Assembly: GCF_000194155.1 (NCBI RefSeq)
Contig: NZ_GL877882.1
Coordinates: 449,158-513,157, forward strand
Source: Saccharopolyspora spinosa NRRL 18395
GTDB lineage: Bacteria; Actinomycetota; Actinomycetes; Mycobacteriales; Pseudonocardiaceae
Direction of reading: 5' to 3'
Length of the DNA: 64,000 nucleotides
The notes under the pieces are model-generated. The model ran no database searches and was not told where the DNA came from. It was given only the letters and a program-made list of their open reading frames with translations. Below, in pieces: positions 1 to 7,585 of the stretch. How positions within the stretch are numbered: the stretch's first letter is position 1; every line of letters begins with the position of its first letter. Both the position numbers and the translations under genes were made by a program.

Positions 1-269
1 AGGGCCCGCCGTGCCGCGAGGTAGACCGTGCACGGCGATGTCGGTCGCCGCCACGGTTTCGTCCACCGCCGCAAGGTTCGAGAGCACGCCGGGCACTCAC
101 CGATCTCGTTCGGTTCGTGTCCGGCCATCAAAGTCCGCACGGCGTCGATGAGGTGTGGCACCTCTGAACGAGCAACCGCGGTCACCGCCCGGTCATCACC
201 AGCGCTCACGACCCGCAAAACGTCCTCCAAACGCTGCCGCACCGATTCGTAGAGCTCCCTCAGAAACAC
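1..269 (-). CDS. Hypothetical small protein with Cys pairs, 3' end outside window
   Basis: Reading the minus strand from a GTG at 269 gives an open frame that runs off the left edge. It starts MFLRELYESVRQRLEDVL, continues as a helical region and carries a CPAC pair followed about 17 residues later by a lone Cys, which looks like a small zinc-ribbon tail. The start overlaps the stop of the upstream 50-codon frame, suggesting translational coupling. I do not recognise a named family. The coding look (Arg/Leu/Glu/Ala-rich, no stops over 89 codons) and the coupling are the support. It is partial. Confidence 0.45.
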   Translation of the reverse strand, partial: MFLRELYESVRQRLEDVLRVVSAGDDRAVTAVARSEVPHLIDAVRTLMAGHEPNEIGECPACSRTLRRWTKPWRRPTSPCTVYLAARRA

Positions 270-412
270 GTGCCACCGACCACGGTGGTTCGATTCGTGG
301 GGTCGTAGTTCGCGTGTGACTCCCAGATCGCTTCCCGGGCCGCAGCGAGCAAGTCACGAAACTGCTCGGCGTTCACCTCGAACCGCTCACCGGGCGGTGG
401 TTGTACAGCCAC
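260..412 (-). CDS. Hypothetical 50-aa protein
   Basis: A GTG-started minus-strand frame of 50 residues, VAVQPPPGERFEVNAEQF near the start and TTVVGGTCF at the end. The middle is an amphipathic alanine-rich helix (DLLAAAREAIWESHANY). Its stop overlaps the start of the next gene, so the two look like a pair. Small proteins with this layout accompany regulators in many actinomycetes, but no function can be assigned. The start is uncertain because no clear ribosome-binding site precedes the GTG. Confidence 0.4.
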   Translation of the reverse strand: MAVQPPPGERFEVNAEQFRDLLAAAREAIWESHANYDPTNRTTVVGGTCF

Positions 413-436
413 ACGGCCATGAGCGAGCGGCAGAAT

Positions 437-502
437 TCACAAGACCTGACTACGGCCCATTGCGTCCGTGCATCGGACTTCCTTGCATGCTTTCGCATCC
501 AT
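437..502 (-). CDS. Possible 21-aa ORF with strong ribosome-binding site
   Basis: An ATG at 502 on the minus strand is preceded by AAAGGAG at good spacing, and the frame codes 21 residues beginning MDAKACKEVRC before TGA. It is either a true micro-ORF or the start of a gene whose frame was lost before the 50-aa ORF downstream. The ribosome-binding site is the only support. Confidence 0.22.
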   Translation of the reverse strand: MDAKACKEVRCTDAMGRSQVL

Positions 503-555
503 CTTGAACTCCTTTGTGGACATAGGATCGTTTAACGGGGAGCCAGCCCTACCGT

Positions 556-657
556 CTATTTTTGGCTCTTGTGATCGATTAGTGGGCGCAGCGCCATCAC
601 CAGGAACACCAACAACACCACCGCCAACACCAGGCCGATGACGTTCTCCGCGGTCAC
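556..657 (-). CDS. kdpF: KdpF-like K+-transporting ATPase small subunit
   Basis: This 33-residue peptide starts from a GTG at 657, begins VTAENVIGLVLAVV and is one hydrophobic helix followed by a short basic tail. That is the usual size and layout of KdpF, which stabilises the KdpFABC potassium pump in the membrane. It overlaps the stop of the 27-aa membrane peptide upstream by four bases (GTGA). In an intact kdp operon kdpA would follow at once. Here the next 100 bases hold no kdpA, so only the operon head survives. Identification rests on the helix sequence and on the paired upstream micro-ORF. Confidence 0.6.
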   Translation of the reverse strand: MTAENVIGLVLAVVLLVFLVMALRPLIDHKSQK

Positions 658-737
658 AGCCGCTCGACCGCCCGAATCACGAGCGCCAGCACGACGAAGA
701 CCACGATGGTCAACGCCACGAATGCCAGATCGGCCAT
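654..737 (-). CDS. 27-aa single-helix membrane peptide upstream of kdpF
   Basis: ATG at 737, frame MADLAFVALTIVVF followed by a hydrophobic stretch and ending AVERL. It is a single transmembrane helix with a charged C-end. Peptides like this commonly precede kdpF in actinobacteria (family knowledge). The TGA overlaps the GTG of kdpF, consistent with translational coupling. The function of the peptide is not known to me. Confidence 0.55.
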   Translation of the reverse strand: MADLAFVALTIVVFVVLALVIRAVERL

Positions 738-748
738 GACGTCCCCCT

Positions 749-864
749 TCATCGCTCGCCCGACATCAAGCCGTTCAGGAACAACCAGCCCAACACCGAG
801 GTGACCAGTGCACCCGGGGCATTGCGGATCGCGGCGGCATACCCGCCGACGACGAGGCTGAGCA
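749..864 (-). pseudogene. C-terminal remnant of a membrane protein upstream of the kdpF pair
   Basis: The minus strand reads LSLVVGGYAAAIRNAPG and then a hydrophobic segment ending NGLMSGER and stop, 11 bases before the 27-aa peptide. It looks like the last two helices of a membrane protein of the kdp neighbourhood. At about 864 it meets the selenium-binding-protein fragment in another frame, so its 5' part is gone. The parent family could not be named with certainty. Confidence 0.4.
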
Positions 865-971
865 CTGGCGCTCCGGTCGAACGCCGCGAGGTACGCGAGC
901 TTCTCCGGAGGCGCCGCAGCGGCATCCCTGGGCGACGGGTAGAAGGTGGGATCAGGCTTCCACAGCGACAT
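865..971 (-). pseudogene. Selenium-binding protein, first 36 codons only (copy 1)
   Basis: From an ATG at 971 the frame reads MSLWKPDPTFYPSPRDA and EKLAYLAAFDRS, matching the start of SBP56/SELENBP1-type proteins (methanethiol oxidase family). The homology stops after about 36 codons, where unrelated membrane-protein sequence begins in another frame. The same start, with the same leader, occurs again at 3201 with more of the gene behind it. This copy cannot make a functional protein. Confidence 0.7.
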
Positions 972-994
972 GAGGACTCCATCAGGAAGGAAAC
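865..994. repeat. 130-nt duplicated selenium-binding-protein start and leader, copy 1
   Basis: Positions 865-994 and 3095-3224 are near-identical over 130 nt and both lose similarity at the same two points (left at CTGGCGCTCC, right after GGAAGGAAAC). The unit holds the ribosome-binding region, start codon and first codons of a selenium-binding protein on the minus strand. Only a few substitutions separate the copies. Confidence 0.75.
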
Positions 995-1261
995 GATGGG
1001 CTGCGATGAAGGGTGAGTGTCAAGCTTTCCGCATGAGGACAGCCTTTCTGTGGGGCACCAGGAACATCGCCGGTCACATCGCTGATCGCGGAGTTCATTG
1101 CAGAACACCAGGACCTCCACAAGACGGCCTGCGGCGAGGCGTCGAGTCGATCCGCCCCGCCCGCACAGCTGTCACGCGAGTAAAGGTCTCCGGCGCCACC
1201 TGGGCAATTCGTCTTGAGCGCGCTTGGCAACCCCAGCCAAGACACCTCGTCCGTGGCCTCC

Positions 1262-1518
1262 GCAACGGTGGACGAACACGACTACCGCGAACTCAAAACC
1301 GGCCTCGGCCTCACCCATTTCGAAGGCCGTTCCTTCACGGGCTGGCACCGCCACGTCACCCTCGTCTCCGCAGCACACCTCTTCCTCACCGAACTCCGTT
1401 TGACAAGCCCAAAAGCATCTGGGGCGGCCTGACCCTCTACAAGATCCTCCAAACACTCCAGGTACTCCTGGCCACCTGGACAGGCCGATGCCCCACCTGC
1501 CACCAAAAACCACCATGA
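1262..1518 (+). mobile_element. IS701-family transposase, 3' remnant with frameshift
   Basis: The plus strand reads DEHDYRELKTGLGLTHFEG and GWHRHVTLVSAAH, then after a frame change LTLYKILQTLQVLL and CPTCHQKPP before the stop. These are the final two conserved blocks of IS701-family transposases (DDE_5 superfamily). The 5' two thirds, including most of the catalytic core, are missing, and the frame shifts near 1425. It ends where the rve-type fragment on the other strand begins. Confidence 0.7.
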
Positions 1519-1519
1519 C

Positions 1520-1612
1520 GGGTGGCCGAGTTTGAGGAGCTCGCCCCGGATTCGTTGGTAACCCCGGGTGTTGTTCTCTGTGGCCATGCGGACGATGACC
1601 GTCGGTGACGGT
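1520..1612 (-). mobile_element. Integrase-core (rve) transposase internal fragment
   Basis: The minus strand reads TVIVRMATENNTRGYQRIRG and ELLKLGHP, the signature segment just before the catalytic core of rve-type transposases (usually RxxxENPxWGYxRI.GEL). Only about 30 codons remain, cut by the IS701 remnant at 1520. It lies in the same open frame as the IS982, AbrB and selenium-binding fragments farther upstream. Confidence 0.55.
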
Positions 1613-2024
1613 CGGATGGTTGATGAGGTCGGTATGGACGGGCTGGAGTTGTTCACCACGGTGGGTTGCAAGGTGTACTGGCGCGAATGATCCACTCCGG
1701 CACCTCGCTCCGGGACGTTGGTGTTTGCTGGGTGAGCGGGGGTCTGAAGACTTCGTGAAGAAGGTATGAACCCGGGTTGGGCATGCTTCGTTATGAGGGT
1801 ATGGGAAGCCGGACAAAAAAGCAGGTTCACCGGCCCGGGATTCCTCGGGGGGAGTTGGGTGGGTGGGTTGTGCGGGCTCAAAACGAGGGAAGGGCCACGA
1901 CGGCTGAGGAAGGACGGAACTGGCTGCGTGCACAGGGGATCGGGGTTGGAGATCAGGCTTGGTGGGCTGCGTGGCGTGGTGTTGTGGAGGCTGGCGCTGC
2001 TTTGGGGGTAAGCGGTGGACGTGC
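1613..2024. other. Unassigned proline-rich stretch between transposase remnants
   Basis: The minus strand stays open but is low-complexity (Pro, Ser, Thr) with no recognisable domain. The plus strand carries a protein-like block around 1900-2010 (EEGRNWLRAQGIGVGDQ, then AWWAAWR) that resembles the linker of polymorphic toxins and recurs near 6210-6260. No complete gene is visible. Confidence 0.35.
1811..1859 (+). repeat. 49-nt perfect repeat, copy 1
   Basis: A 49-nt block beginning GGACAAAAAAGCAGGTTCAC and ending GGAGTTGGG is identical to 6274-6322. On the plus strand the block and its flanks read as protein-like sequence (QVHRPGIPRGELG) near a second shared motif, QAWWAAWR here and KAWWAAWR at 6240, though the order of the two is reversed. 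They appear to be shuffled pieces of one toxin-type gene. Confidence 0.6.
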
Positions 2025-2335
2025 CGGTCATCTCCACGGGCACAACAACCATCATCTCGGCGTCGACCTCCAGCATCGCGGCCAGCACCTCGCGCTCGCC
2101 GAGCTTGGGATCTGCCAACGCCCACAGCATCGGCATCCCGGCCGGGGTGCACACCAGGTACAGGCGCAGACCCCAGAAGAACCGCGAGTGTGACGCGCAG
2201 TAGCCGTAGCCGGCGAAGCCGGCCAGGTCCGAACGCTTGACGGTGGGGCGGGACATGCCGCAGGGCACCGGGGTGGAGTCGGTGATCCACACGGTGTCAT
2301 GCCAGAAGTCGGTGTCGCGGGCCAGTACCCGGATG
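2025..2335 (-). mobile_element. IS982-family transposase internal fragment
   Basis: The minus strand reads DTVWITDSTPVPCG, then RSDLAGFAGYGYCASHSRFF and GLRLYLVCTPAGMP with LGEREVLAAMLEVD. These are the consecutive central blocks of IS982-family transposases, including the first catalytic aspartate (ITDSTPV). The N-terminal and C-terminal parts are absent. It is joined without a stop to the AbrB fragment upstream at about 2336. Confidence 0.65.
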
Positions 2336-2750
2336 ACAGCGGGTAGTGGGTCGACCAGCAGTATGTCCCGTCGTGGGTCGGCGACCAGCAGGACCGAATC
2401 GCCTGTGCGGATGCCGCAGCGGGCGCGGGCTGTGGCCGGGATCATGATCTGTGGTGTGCTGGGCAGCCGGTGGATCCCGCTCTGGTCTGGTTGCAGGATG
2501 ATCGCTCCTGTGGTGACCCGGATGGTCAGCCGCTGGGCGGGCTGCCACTCCAGCGTGTGCAGGACCGGCGTGGCCGACACCCGGCCGGAAGGATCCACCC
2601 GGGCCATCCCGTAGGTCACCGGCAGCTCGCGGTGCCGGGCGATGACCGGGAGAGGCAGACCGTGGCCCTCGCCGCGCCCCGCGTCGGCTGGGCAGCCGCG
2701 GTCGGTGATCGTGGGCGGCACCAGCCCCGTGATGATCCGCTCACGCATGG
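2336..2750 (-). pseudogene. AbrB/MazE/SpoVT-type DNA-binding gene, copy A fragment
   Basis: The frame reads LPLPVIARHRELPVTYGMAR, then VDPSGRVSATPVLHTLEW and a second swapped-hairpin block PQIMIPATARARCGIRTGDS followed by VLLVADPRRDILLVDP. Two such blocks are typical of AbrB-domain proteins coded just before a tyrosine recombinase in actinomycetes. The natural C-end (WGGEPA, seen in copies B, C and E) is replaced by IS982 sequence at 2336, and the N-side is joined to selenium-binding-protein sequence at about 2750. It is the most complete AbrB copy in the window. Confidence 0.65.
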
Positions 2751-3201
2751 CCGAGACGTACAAGCCTTCAGGTCCGCAGTGGACGGTGTGGGGTCGCGAG
2801 TAGCCGGCGCGCTTGGCCAGTTCCTCGGAGTCCAGGACCTTCACCACCTGGGGGGAGCGCGGATCGTCCTTGGTGTCCAGCACGTAGATCCGCGACGAAC
2901 GCAGACCGGGCACGATCAGGTACCGACGCTCGGTGTGCGGATGCGGGGCGTACGGACACAGCGCGCTGCTACAGGCGTTCCAGCCGAAATGGTGCAGCTC
3001 GTCGCCGATGAACGGCATGTCGGTCCAGCCGACCACCGTGCCGTAACTGTCAGAGTCGGGATCGACGTCGAGCACCGCGATCGCGTCCGGGCGGCTGGCG
3101 CTCCGGTCGAACGCCGCGAGGTAGGCGACCTTCTCCGGAGGCGCCGCAGCCGCATCCCTGGGCGACGGGTAGAAGGTGGGGTCAGGCTTCCACAACGACA
3201 T
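2751..3201 (-). pseudogene. Selenium-binding protein (SBP56 family), N-terminal third (copy 2)
   Basis: From an ATG at 3201 the protein reads MSLWKPDPTFYPSPRDA, VLDVDPDSDSYGTVV, IGDELHHFGWNACSSALC and YLIVPGLRSSRIYVLDTKD, all hallmark segments of selenium-binding protein 1 / methanethiol oxidase, including the CSSC-like selenium/copper site region (here ACSSALC). After VHCGPEGLYVSAM the homology ends and AbrB-type sequence follows in frame. About 150 of an expected 450-470 residues survive, so the beta-propeller is incomplete and the gene is dead unless the fusion has a new role. Confidence 0.75.
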
Positions 3202-3224
3202 GAGGACTCCATCAGGAAGGAAAC
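3095..3224. repeat. 130-nt duplicated selenium-binding-protein start and leader, copy 2
   Basis: Second copy of the 130-nt unit at 865-994, with both end points shared. Beyond its right edge copy 2 runs into toxin-type linker sequence (TTCAACGCC), whereas copy 1 runs into GATGGGCTG. Confidence 0.75.
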
Positions 3225-3642
3225 TTCAACGCCTCCAACTCCGCAACCCGATTAGCAGCCGCGTTTACCGCCCGGTGCCGCTCCGCGTCCCGTTCCTTCT
3301 GTTCCCGCCACTGCTGGGCCTTCGGCCGAATCTCCGCCAGCTCGGCCTCCTGTTCCTCAGTCAGCGGCCCCTGCTCCGCCAACGCCTCCAACACCCCAAC
3401 ACGATCGACAGCAGCCTTTCTCGCCCCAACGACAACGTCGAATCGGGATCGATCCTTCTGACATCACCCTGAACCGCGTCCAGGAAATAATGCGCCTGCC
3501 CACCTCCAAAAAAGCCACCAGAGGCCAGGAACACATCCGCGTCCTCGCCTTTCACATACTCTGCCCGCACCGCATCCTGCGAGGCCCCCGACGGCACCTT
3601 CAGCACAAGGAAATGAACATCATCCGCCGCCATCTTTTTCAT
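3225..3642 (-). pseudogene. Polymorphic-toxin linker and C-terminal fragments, frameshifted
   Basis: Two minus-strand frames meet near 3370. The upstream one begins MKKMAADDVHFLVLKVPSG and holds FFGGGQAHYFLDAVQGDVRR. The downstream one reads EQGPLTEEQEAELAEIRP with an Arg/Glu-rich helix and ends KFPS. The LTEEQ.AEL helix recurs at 6200 in a second toxin fragment. Layout and helix style match linker and alpha-rich regions of long actinomycete WXG/polymorphic toxins. No catalytic motif is visible. Confidence 0.4.
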
Positions 3643-3860
3643 GATTCTGGGCCGGCTCCGGATGTGATCTTGTTCTCGGTCATGCCGGCTCGCCGCCCCA
3701 CACCGTGGCGTGCCGCTGCGCGAGGGCCTCGTCCACAGCGGGTAGTGGGTCGACCAGCAGTATGTCCCGTCGTGGGTCGGCGACCAGCAGGACCGAATCG
3801 CCTGTGCGGATGCCGCAGCGGGCGCGGGCTGTGGCCGGGATCATGATCTGTGGTGTGCAC
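3640..3860 (-). pseudogene. AbrB C-terminal block plus first codons of recombinase, copy B
   Basis: The minus strand reads PQIMIPATARARCGIRTGDS, VLLVADPRRDILLVDPLPAV and the natural end ALAQRHATVWGGEPA with TGA. The stop overlaps an ATG that starts MTENKITSGAGPES, the first 14 codons of the tyrosine recombinase, before homology is lost. The ATGA overlap matches the arrangement at 18988-18991. Upstream the AbrB sequence is joined in frame to a glycine-rich linker. Confidence 0.65.
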
Positions 3861-4430
3861 GCCAGTACATCCAGCGGCCGGTCCCCCAACACACCAGAAC
3901 CATCCACACCAGGACTGTCCACATGAGATGCATCCGCACGGGGTACGTACACACTCGATACTCCGGTCATGACAGGAGCGTCTACATCAGACGCCCCAGC
4001 CACGCCATGCACCCCGGGCACGGCCTGGTCGCCACCGGCAACCGGACCGTACGGCGGCGGCGGCGGTGTGCCCGGCCGTTCCTGCCCGGAACCCCCTACC
4101 TCACCGGAATACGCCAGCGGTGGTGTCACCGATCGGTCCTGCTCGGAACCCACAACCTCACGGGAATACACCGGTGGCAGGGTGCCCTGCCGTTCCTGCC
4201 CGGAACCTGGCACGACCTGAACATCACGAGTCGGCTTCCCGCCTGGCACGCTGCCGCCGGCACCCTCCTTACTACCCTTAACGTCCGTGCCGCCCGTGCC
4301 GTCCGTGCCGCCCGTGCCGCCCGTGCCGTCCTTGACGTCCGTGCCGTCCTTGACGGCGGACTCCACGGGGTCTTTGCCGGAGAGCACCGGCACCGCAGCC
4401 GAATCCACCGGCCCGACCGGGAAGGATCAG
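3861..4430 (-). pseudogene. Glycine/threonine/proline-rich toxin linker, copy 1
   Basis: The minus-strand frame has KDGTDVKDGTGGTGGTDG repeats, then PPVYSREVVGSEQDRS-like blocks and HVDSPGVDGSGVLGDRPLDV. The same order of blocks recurs at 6330-6870, where VDSPGMDGSGVLGDRSLDVL is clearly the same segment. Such linkers separate the N-terminal delivery part and C-terminal toxic domain of very long polymorphic toxins. Simple 9-bp repeats (CCGTGCCGC type) occur at about 4283-4360. It is joined in frame to AbrB copy B on the downstream side. Confidence 0.5.
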
Positions 4431-5051
4431 GCATTGGTCGGGGTCGAGGTCTCGGGGTGTGAGGGCGAGTGCTCCTCCCCGGCGGCAGGCTGTTTCGGTG
4501 TGTAGCCGGAGGATGAGGGTGTCCAGTACGGGGTCGTTGCCGGTGGTGGCGGCGACGTGGTTGATTTCTTCCAGCCGGGAGTCCGGCAGGCCGCGGCGTG
4601 TACTGGGCAGGCGGCGTGGTTTGGGCGCTTTCTTCGCGGGGTTGTCGGCCTCGCTGATCACACCGTCGTCGACGGCGTGGTTGTAGAGGCAGCGCAAGGC
4701 GGCGATGAGGTGTTCGGCGGCGCCGCGTCCGTCGCGGGCGTTGCGGCGGACGACCACCTGGCTGCGGATCTTCTCGGCGAGCTGCTTGATCTCCAGCGGT
4801 GTCGGTTCGTTCAGTCGCCGGTCGCCCCATTCGGTCGCTACGCGTTTCCAGTAGGTGCTGTACACGCGCCGGGTTCCGGTGCTGACGGCGTCGGAGACCT
4901 GGGGGATGTACTCGGTGAAGGTCGGAGCGGGTGGTCGCGTGGAGGGGGTGGTGACGAGGTCGTCCGGGCAGACGCCGAGGCGGGCGAGTAGTACCCGGGC
5001 CGCTTCGATTTCCTCTGGGCCGGCTCCGGGTGTGATCGTGTTCTCGGTCAT
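4431..5051 (-). pseudogene. Tyrosine recombinase, N-terminal 60 percent (copy C)
   Basis: Starting at the ATG at 5051 (MTENTITPGAGPEEIEAAR), this copy is nearly identical to the intact recombinase at 17957-18991 through the SAM-like core-binding domain and into the catalytic domain as far as the first catalytic arginine (TETACRRGGALALTPRD). It stops at LDPDQCLIL, where toxin-linker DNA begins in another frame. The catalytic Lys, HxxR, His and Tyr are absent, so it cannot recombine DNA, but it could bind a site if translated. Confidence 0.8.
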
Positions 5052-5112
5052 GCGGGTTCGCCGCCCCACACCGTGGTGTGCTGCTGCGCGAGGGCCTCGT
5101 CTACAGCGGGGC
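5048..5112 (-). pseudogene. AbrB-gene 3' end upstream of recombinase copy C
   Basis: About 20 codons ending QQHTTVWGGEPA and TGA overlap the recombinase start by four bases, as in copies B and E. Upstream of 5112 the sequence changes to a toxin-type C-end (GFDPDGQYAPL), so only the tail of the AbrB gene remains. Confidence 0.6.
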
Positions 5113-6219
5113 ATACTGACCGTCCGGATCGAATCCCGGCGGCATCGCTTCCAGATGCCGTTCTATCCGGCCCGCCAACTCGGCCATCTCCGCGATCCCC
5201 GCCAGGCCACCGAGCCGCTCCAGCCGCACCGACTCCGGCACATCAAGCAACTCCGCCACTCGCAGCAACCGGCCATCCCGCCACGCCACCTGCTCCGGCC
5301 CACCCAGAATGATGTCGGCGGCCGTCGGCTGCGAACGTCGGTGTGCGCACCTCACTCCCGCCATCGCCCGGACTCCCGGAAGCAGCCGCAACAGCAGCGG
5401 CTGCGTCCACTTTCCGCCGCTTAACCCCCCGCGAACTCTCGCCAACCTCCCCCCGCGAACCCTGGTCAACCTCCCCCCGCGAACTCCCCCCACTCGCGTC
5501 GGCTCCGAACTCCCCGCACTCGCGTCGGCTCCCCCCGCCACCGGCCCGGACACACCGCGCCGACGCTTCTGACCCGTCACCTCGGCGGGCAGCCCAGACG
5601 CTCCACCCTGGCGCCGCAGCCCGGAACCGCTGGGCGGCAACACCACCTCCCCTTCCACTTCCGCCCCCGGCACCGGAATCACCCACATTCCGGTCGCAGT
5701 CAGGACATCAGCGGCCTCGGCTTCCTCCCCCTTCTGCGGATCCAGCAGATCCACCCCATCGCCGTCTCCTGCATGGGTTGGGAGGGCGCGCCGGATCTGC
5801 GGCGCACTGCCCAGCCGCCGGTGCGTGGTGCTGAGGGTCTGCCGTCGTCTGTGGAGGGTGTTGGGCAGCGCGGGCTGATGGGCGGTGGATCCTCGGAGTG
5901 GGCGTCGGGGGAGGTGTATCCGGGTGAGTCGCAGGCTAGGCCGTCGACGGTCCACCGCCCGATCAAGCCACCCATCCAGATCGGCGTCAGCCGACCACAC
6001 GTCCAAGTCGACTTGATCAGCCCCAGTCTCCCCCGATTCCCCCTCCGGCCCCGCAACCCGCCCGACCACCAGGACGCCACCCACCCCGGTCTCCGTCACG
6101 TCCCGGTCCTTCTTCTTCCGCCCCTGCCCCGCCGCCTTCGACCGGAGCGCCGCCAGCTCCGCCGTCTGCTCCTCAGTCAGCGGCCCACGCGCCGCTAACT
6201 CCTCACTGGCTGAATGCAC
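5101..6219 (-). pseudogene. Chimeric toxin-type remnant
   Basis: A minus-strand frame of 372 codons starts at 6219 with SEELAARGPLTEEQTAELAA, the same helix as at 3225-3394. It has a mid part with MWVIPVPGAEVEGEVVLPP and ends in a clean helical segment, ELLDVPESVRLERLGGLAGI then AELAGRIERHLEAMPPGFDP. Between these blocks the frame has low-complexity Arg/Gly runs that look out of phase. I read it as several toxin-gene pieces joined together rather than one protein. No catalytic residues can be pointed to. Confidence 0.4.
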
Positions 6220-6273
6220 AGGGTCGCGGAGTTATGGATAAGGCTTGGTGGGCGGCGTGGCGTGCTGCGTCCG

Positions 6274-6322
6274 GGACAAAAAAGCAGGTTCACCGGCCCG
6301 GGATTCCTCGGGGGGAGTTGGG
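6274..6322 (+). repeat. 49-nt perfect repeat, copy 2
   Basis: Identical to 1811-1859. Here the plus-strand reading upstream is a WLNAQGRGVMDKAWWAAWR block, which resembles the block near 1900-2010. The join to minus-strand linker sequence follows within 20 bases. Confidence 0.6.
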
Positions 6323-6329
6323 GAGACTC

Positions 6330-6870
6330 AGACCCGGCTGTGACAGTCTCCGGTAACGCGGCATCCAAGGACATACCAGAACCATGCGGGATAACCGTCG
6401 ATGACCTCTCCCCCGCCGAATCCTGTGTCTGGGACGCCAGTACATCCAGCGACCGGTCCCCCAACACACCAGAACCATCCATACCAGGACTGTCCACATG
6501 GGATACTTTCACACGGGGAACGTCCATACTAGATACTCCGGTCATGTCAAGAGCGTCCACATCAGACGCTCCAGTCACGCCATGCACCCCATCGCCACCG
6601 GCAACCGGACTGTACGGCGACGGCGGCGGTGGACCCAGCCGGTCCGAACCAAAAGCCGTTACCGCATCAGGATATGCAGGTGGCGGCGTATCCGGCCGGT
6701 GCTCGCCGGAACCTGGCACCGCCGGAATGCCACCGGTCGCTTCCCCGCCCGTCACACTGCCACCAGCATCGCCCTTACCGCTTCCGTTGGCACCCGCCTT
6801 ACCGCCCTTAACGTGCGTGCCGCCCGTGACGTCCTTGCTGTCCTTGCTGTCCTTGCTGTCCTTGCTGTGT
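6330..6870 (-). pseudogene. Toxin linker copy 2, fused in frame to recombinase fragment D
   Basis: Minus strand: directly after the recombinase HWLRHTT motif comes four times SKD (9-bp repeats, 6834-6870), then KGGKAGANGSGKGDAGG, PPAYPDAVTAFGSDR, HVDSPGMDGSGVLGDRSLDV and ALPETVTAGSESP. The VDSP...LDVL block matches linker copy 1, and ETVTAGSE recurs at 12345, so all three derive from one linker family. The fusion to the recombinase is in frame over 464 codons. Confidence 0.5.
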
Positions 6871-7266
6871 GTGGTGTGGCGAAGCCAGTGGATGCTGATC
6901 TGCTGGGTGGCGACCCAGGGGAGATGTTTGCCGAGTCGGGTAAAGAGGTGGTCGTAGCGTCGGGTGGTGATGGGGTCTCCGTTGGTGTAGCGGAGGAGTT
7001 GTCCGCCTGATGCGGCTGCGCCGCGTTGTTCGGTGTGGTCGCGGAGGTGGGTCATGAGGGTGGGGGAGACGGGCTGCCAGCGGACGGTGCCGCCTTTCTC
7101 GTGGAGCAGGATCAGGCATTGGTCGGGGTCGAGATCTCGGGGTGTGAGGGCGAGTGCTCCTCCCCGGCGGCAGGCTGTTTCGGTGTGTAGCCGGAGGATG
7201 AGGGTGTCCAGTACGGGGTCGTTGCCGGTGGTGGCGGCGACGTGGTTGATTTCCTCCAGCCGGGCT
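6871..7266 (-). pseudogene. Tyrosine recombinase, catalytic-domain middle (copy D)
   Basis: The fragment covers SRLEEINHVAATTGNDPV through the catalytic Arg (ACRRGG), the Lys hairpin (LLHEKGGTVRW) and the HxxR motif (SIHWLRHTT). It lacks the first 180 residues and the last 45, including the final His and the Tyr nucleophile. Protein-level identity to the intact copy E is almost complete. Both ends are abrupt joins to unrelated sequence. Confidence 0.8.
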
Positions 7267-7447
7267 CGGAGGCTCGGAGCCGACCGCTGGGCCCGCAAAG
7301 TCGTTTCCGGTAAAACGCGATTACGCCAGGGTCGCCGCAGTAGCCGCCGTCGACCATCATCCGACGACGACGAGCCAGTTCCCGGTGACGCCAGAGACCG
7401 CTCGTCGGCAGCAGCAGCCACAACTCGTACATAGACGCGGTGGACAC
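7267..7447 (-). pseudogene. Unrecognised protein fragment upstream of recombinase copy D
   Basis: One frame reads MYELWLLLPTSGLWRHRELA followed by an Arg-rich segment, MMVDGGYCGDPGVIAFY and RKRLCGP, then breaks at the recombinase join. The composition looks coding but I do not recognise it. It is short and no start site is convincing. Confidence 0.25.
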
Positions 7448-7585
7448 CTACCGCGAGTTCACCAACCGCCACGGGAGGGCCGCTGATCATCACGACCAAC
7501 GAATCCGGCGACGAAGAGACGGGGCGCACTGCCGCATCTTCACCCCTGCACCAGCACCCGGAGGTCAACGCGATCTGCGCAACCG

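Noticed and set aside
4283-4360. 9-bp tandem repeats as a possible replication iteron array
   Set aside because: They encode Gly/Thr/Asp repeats of a linker and have no rep gene or AT-rich region beside them.
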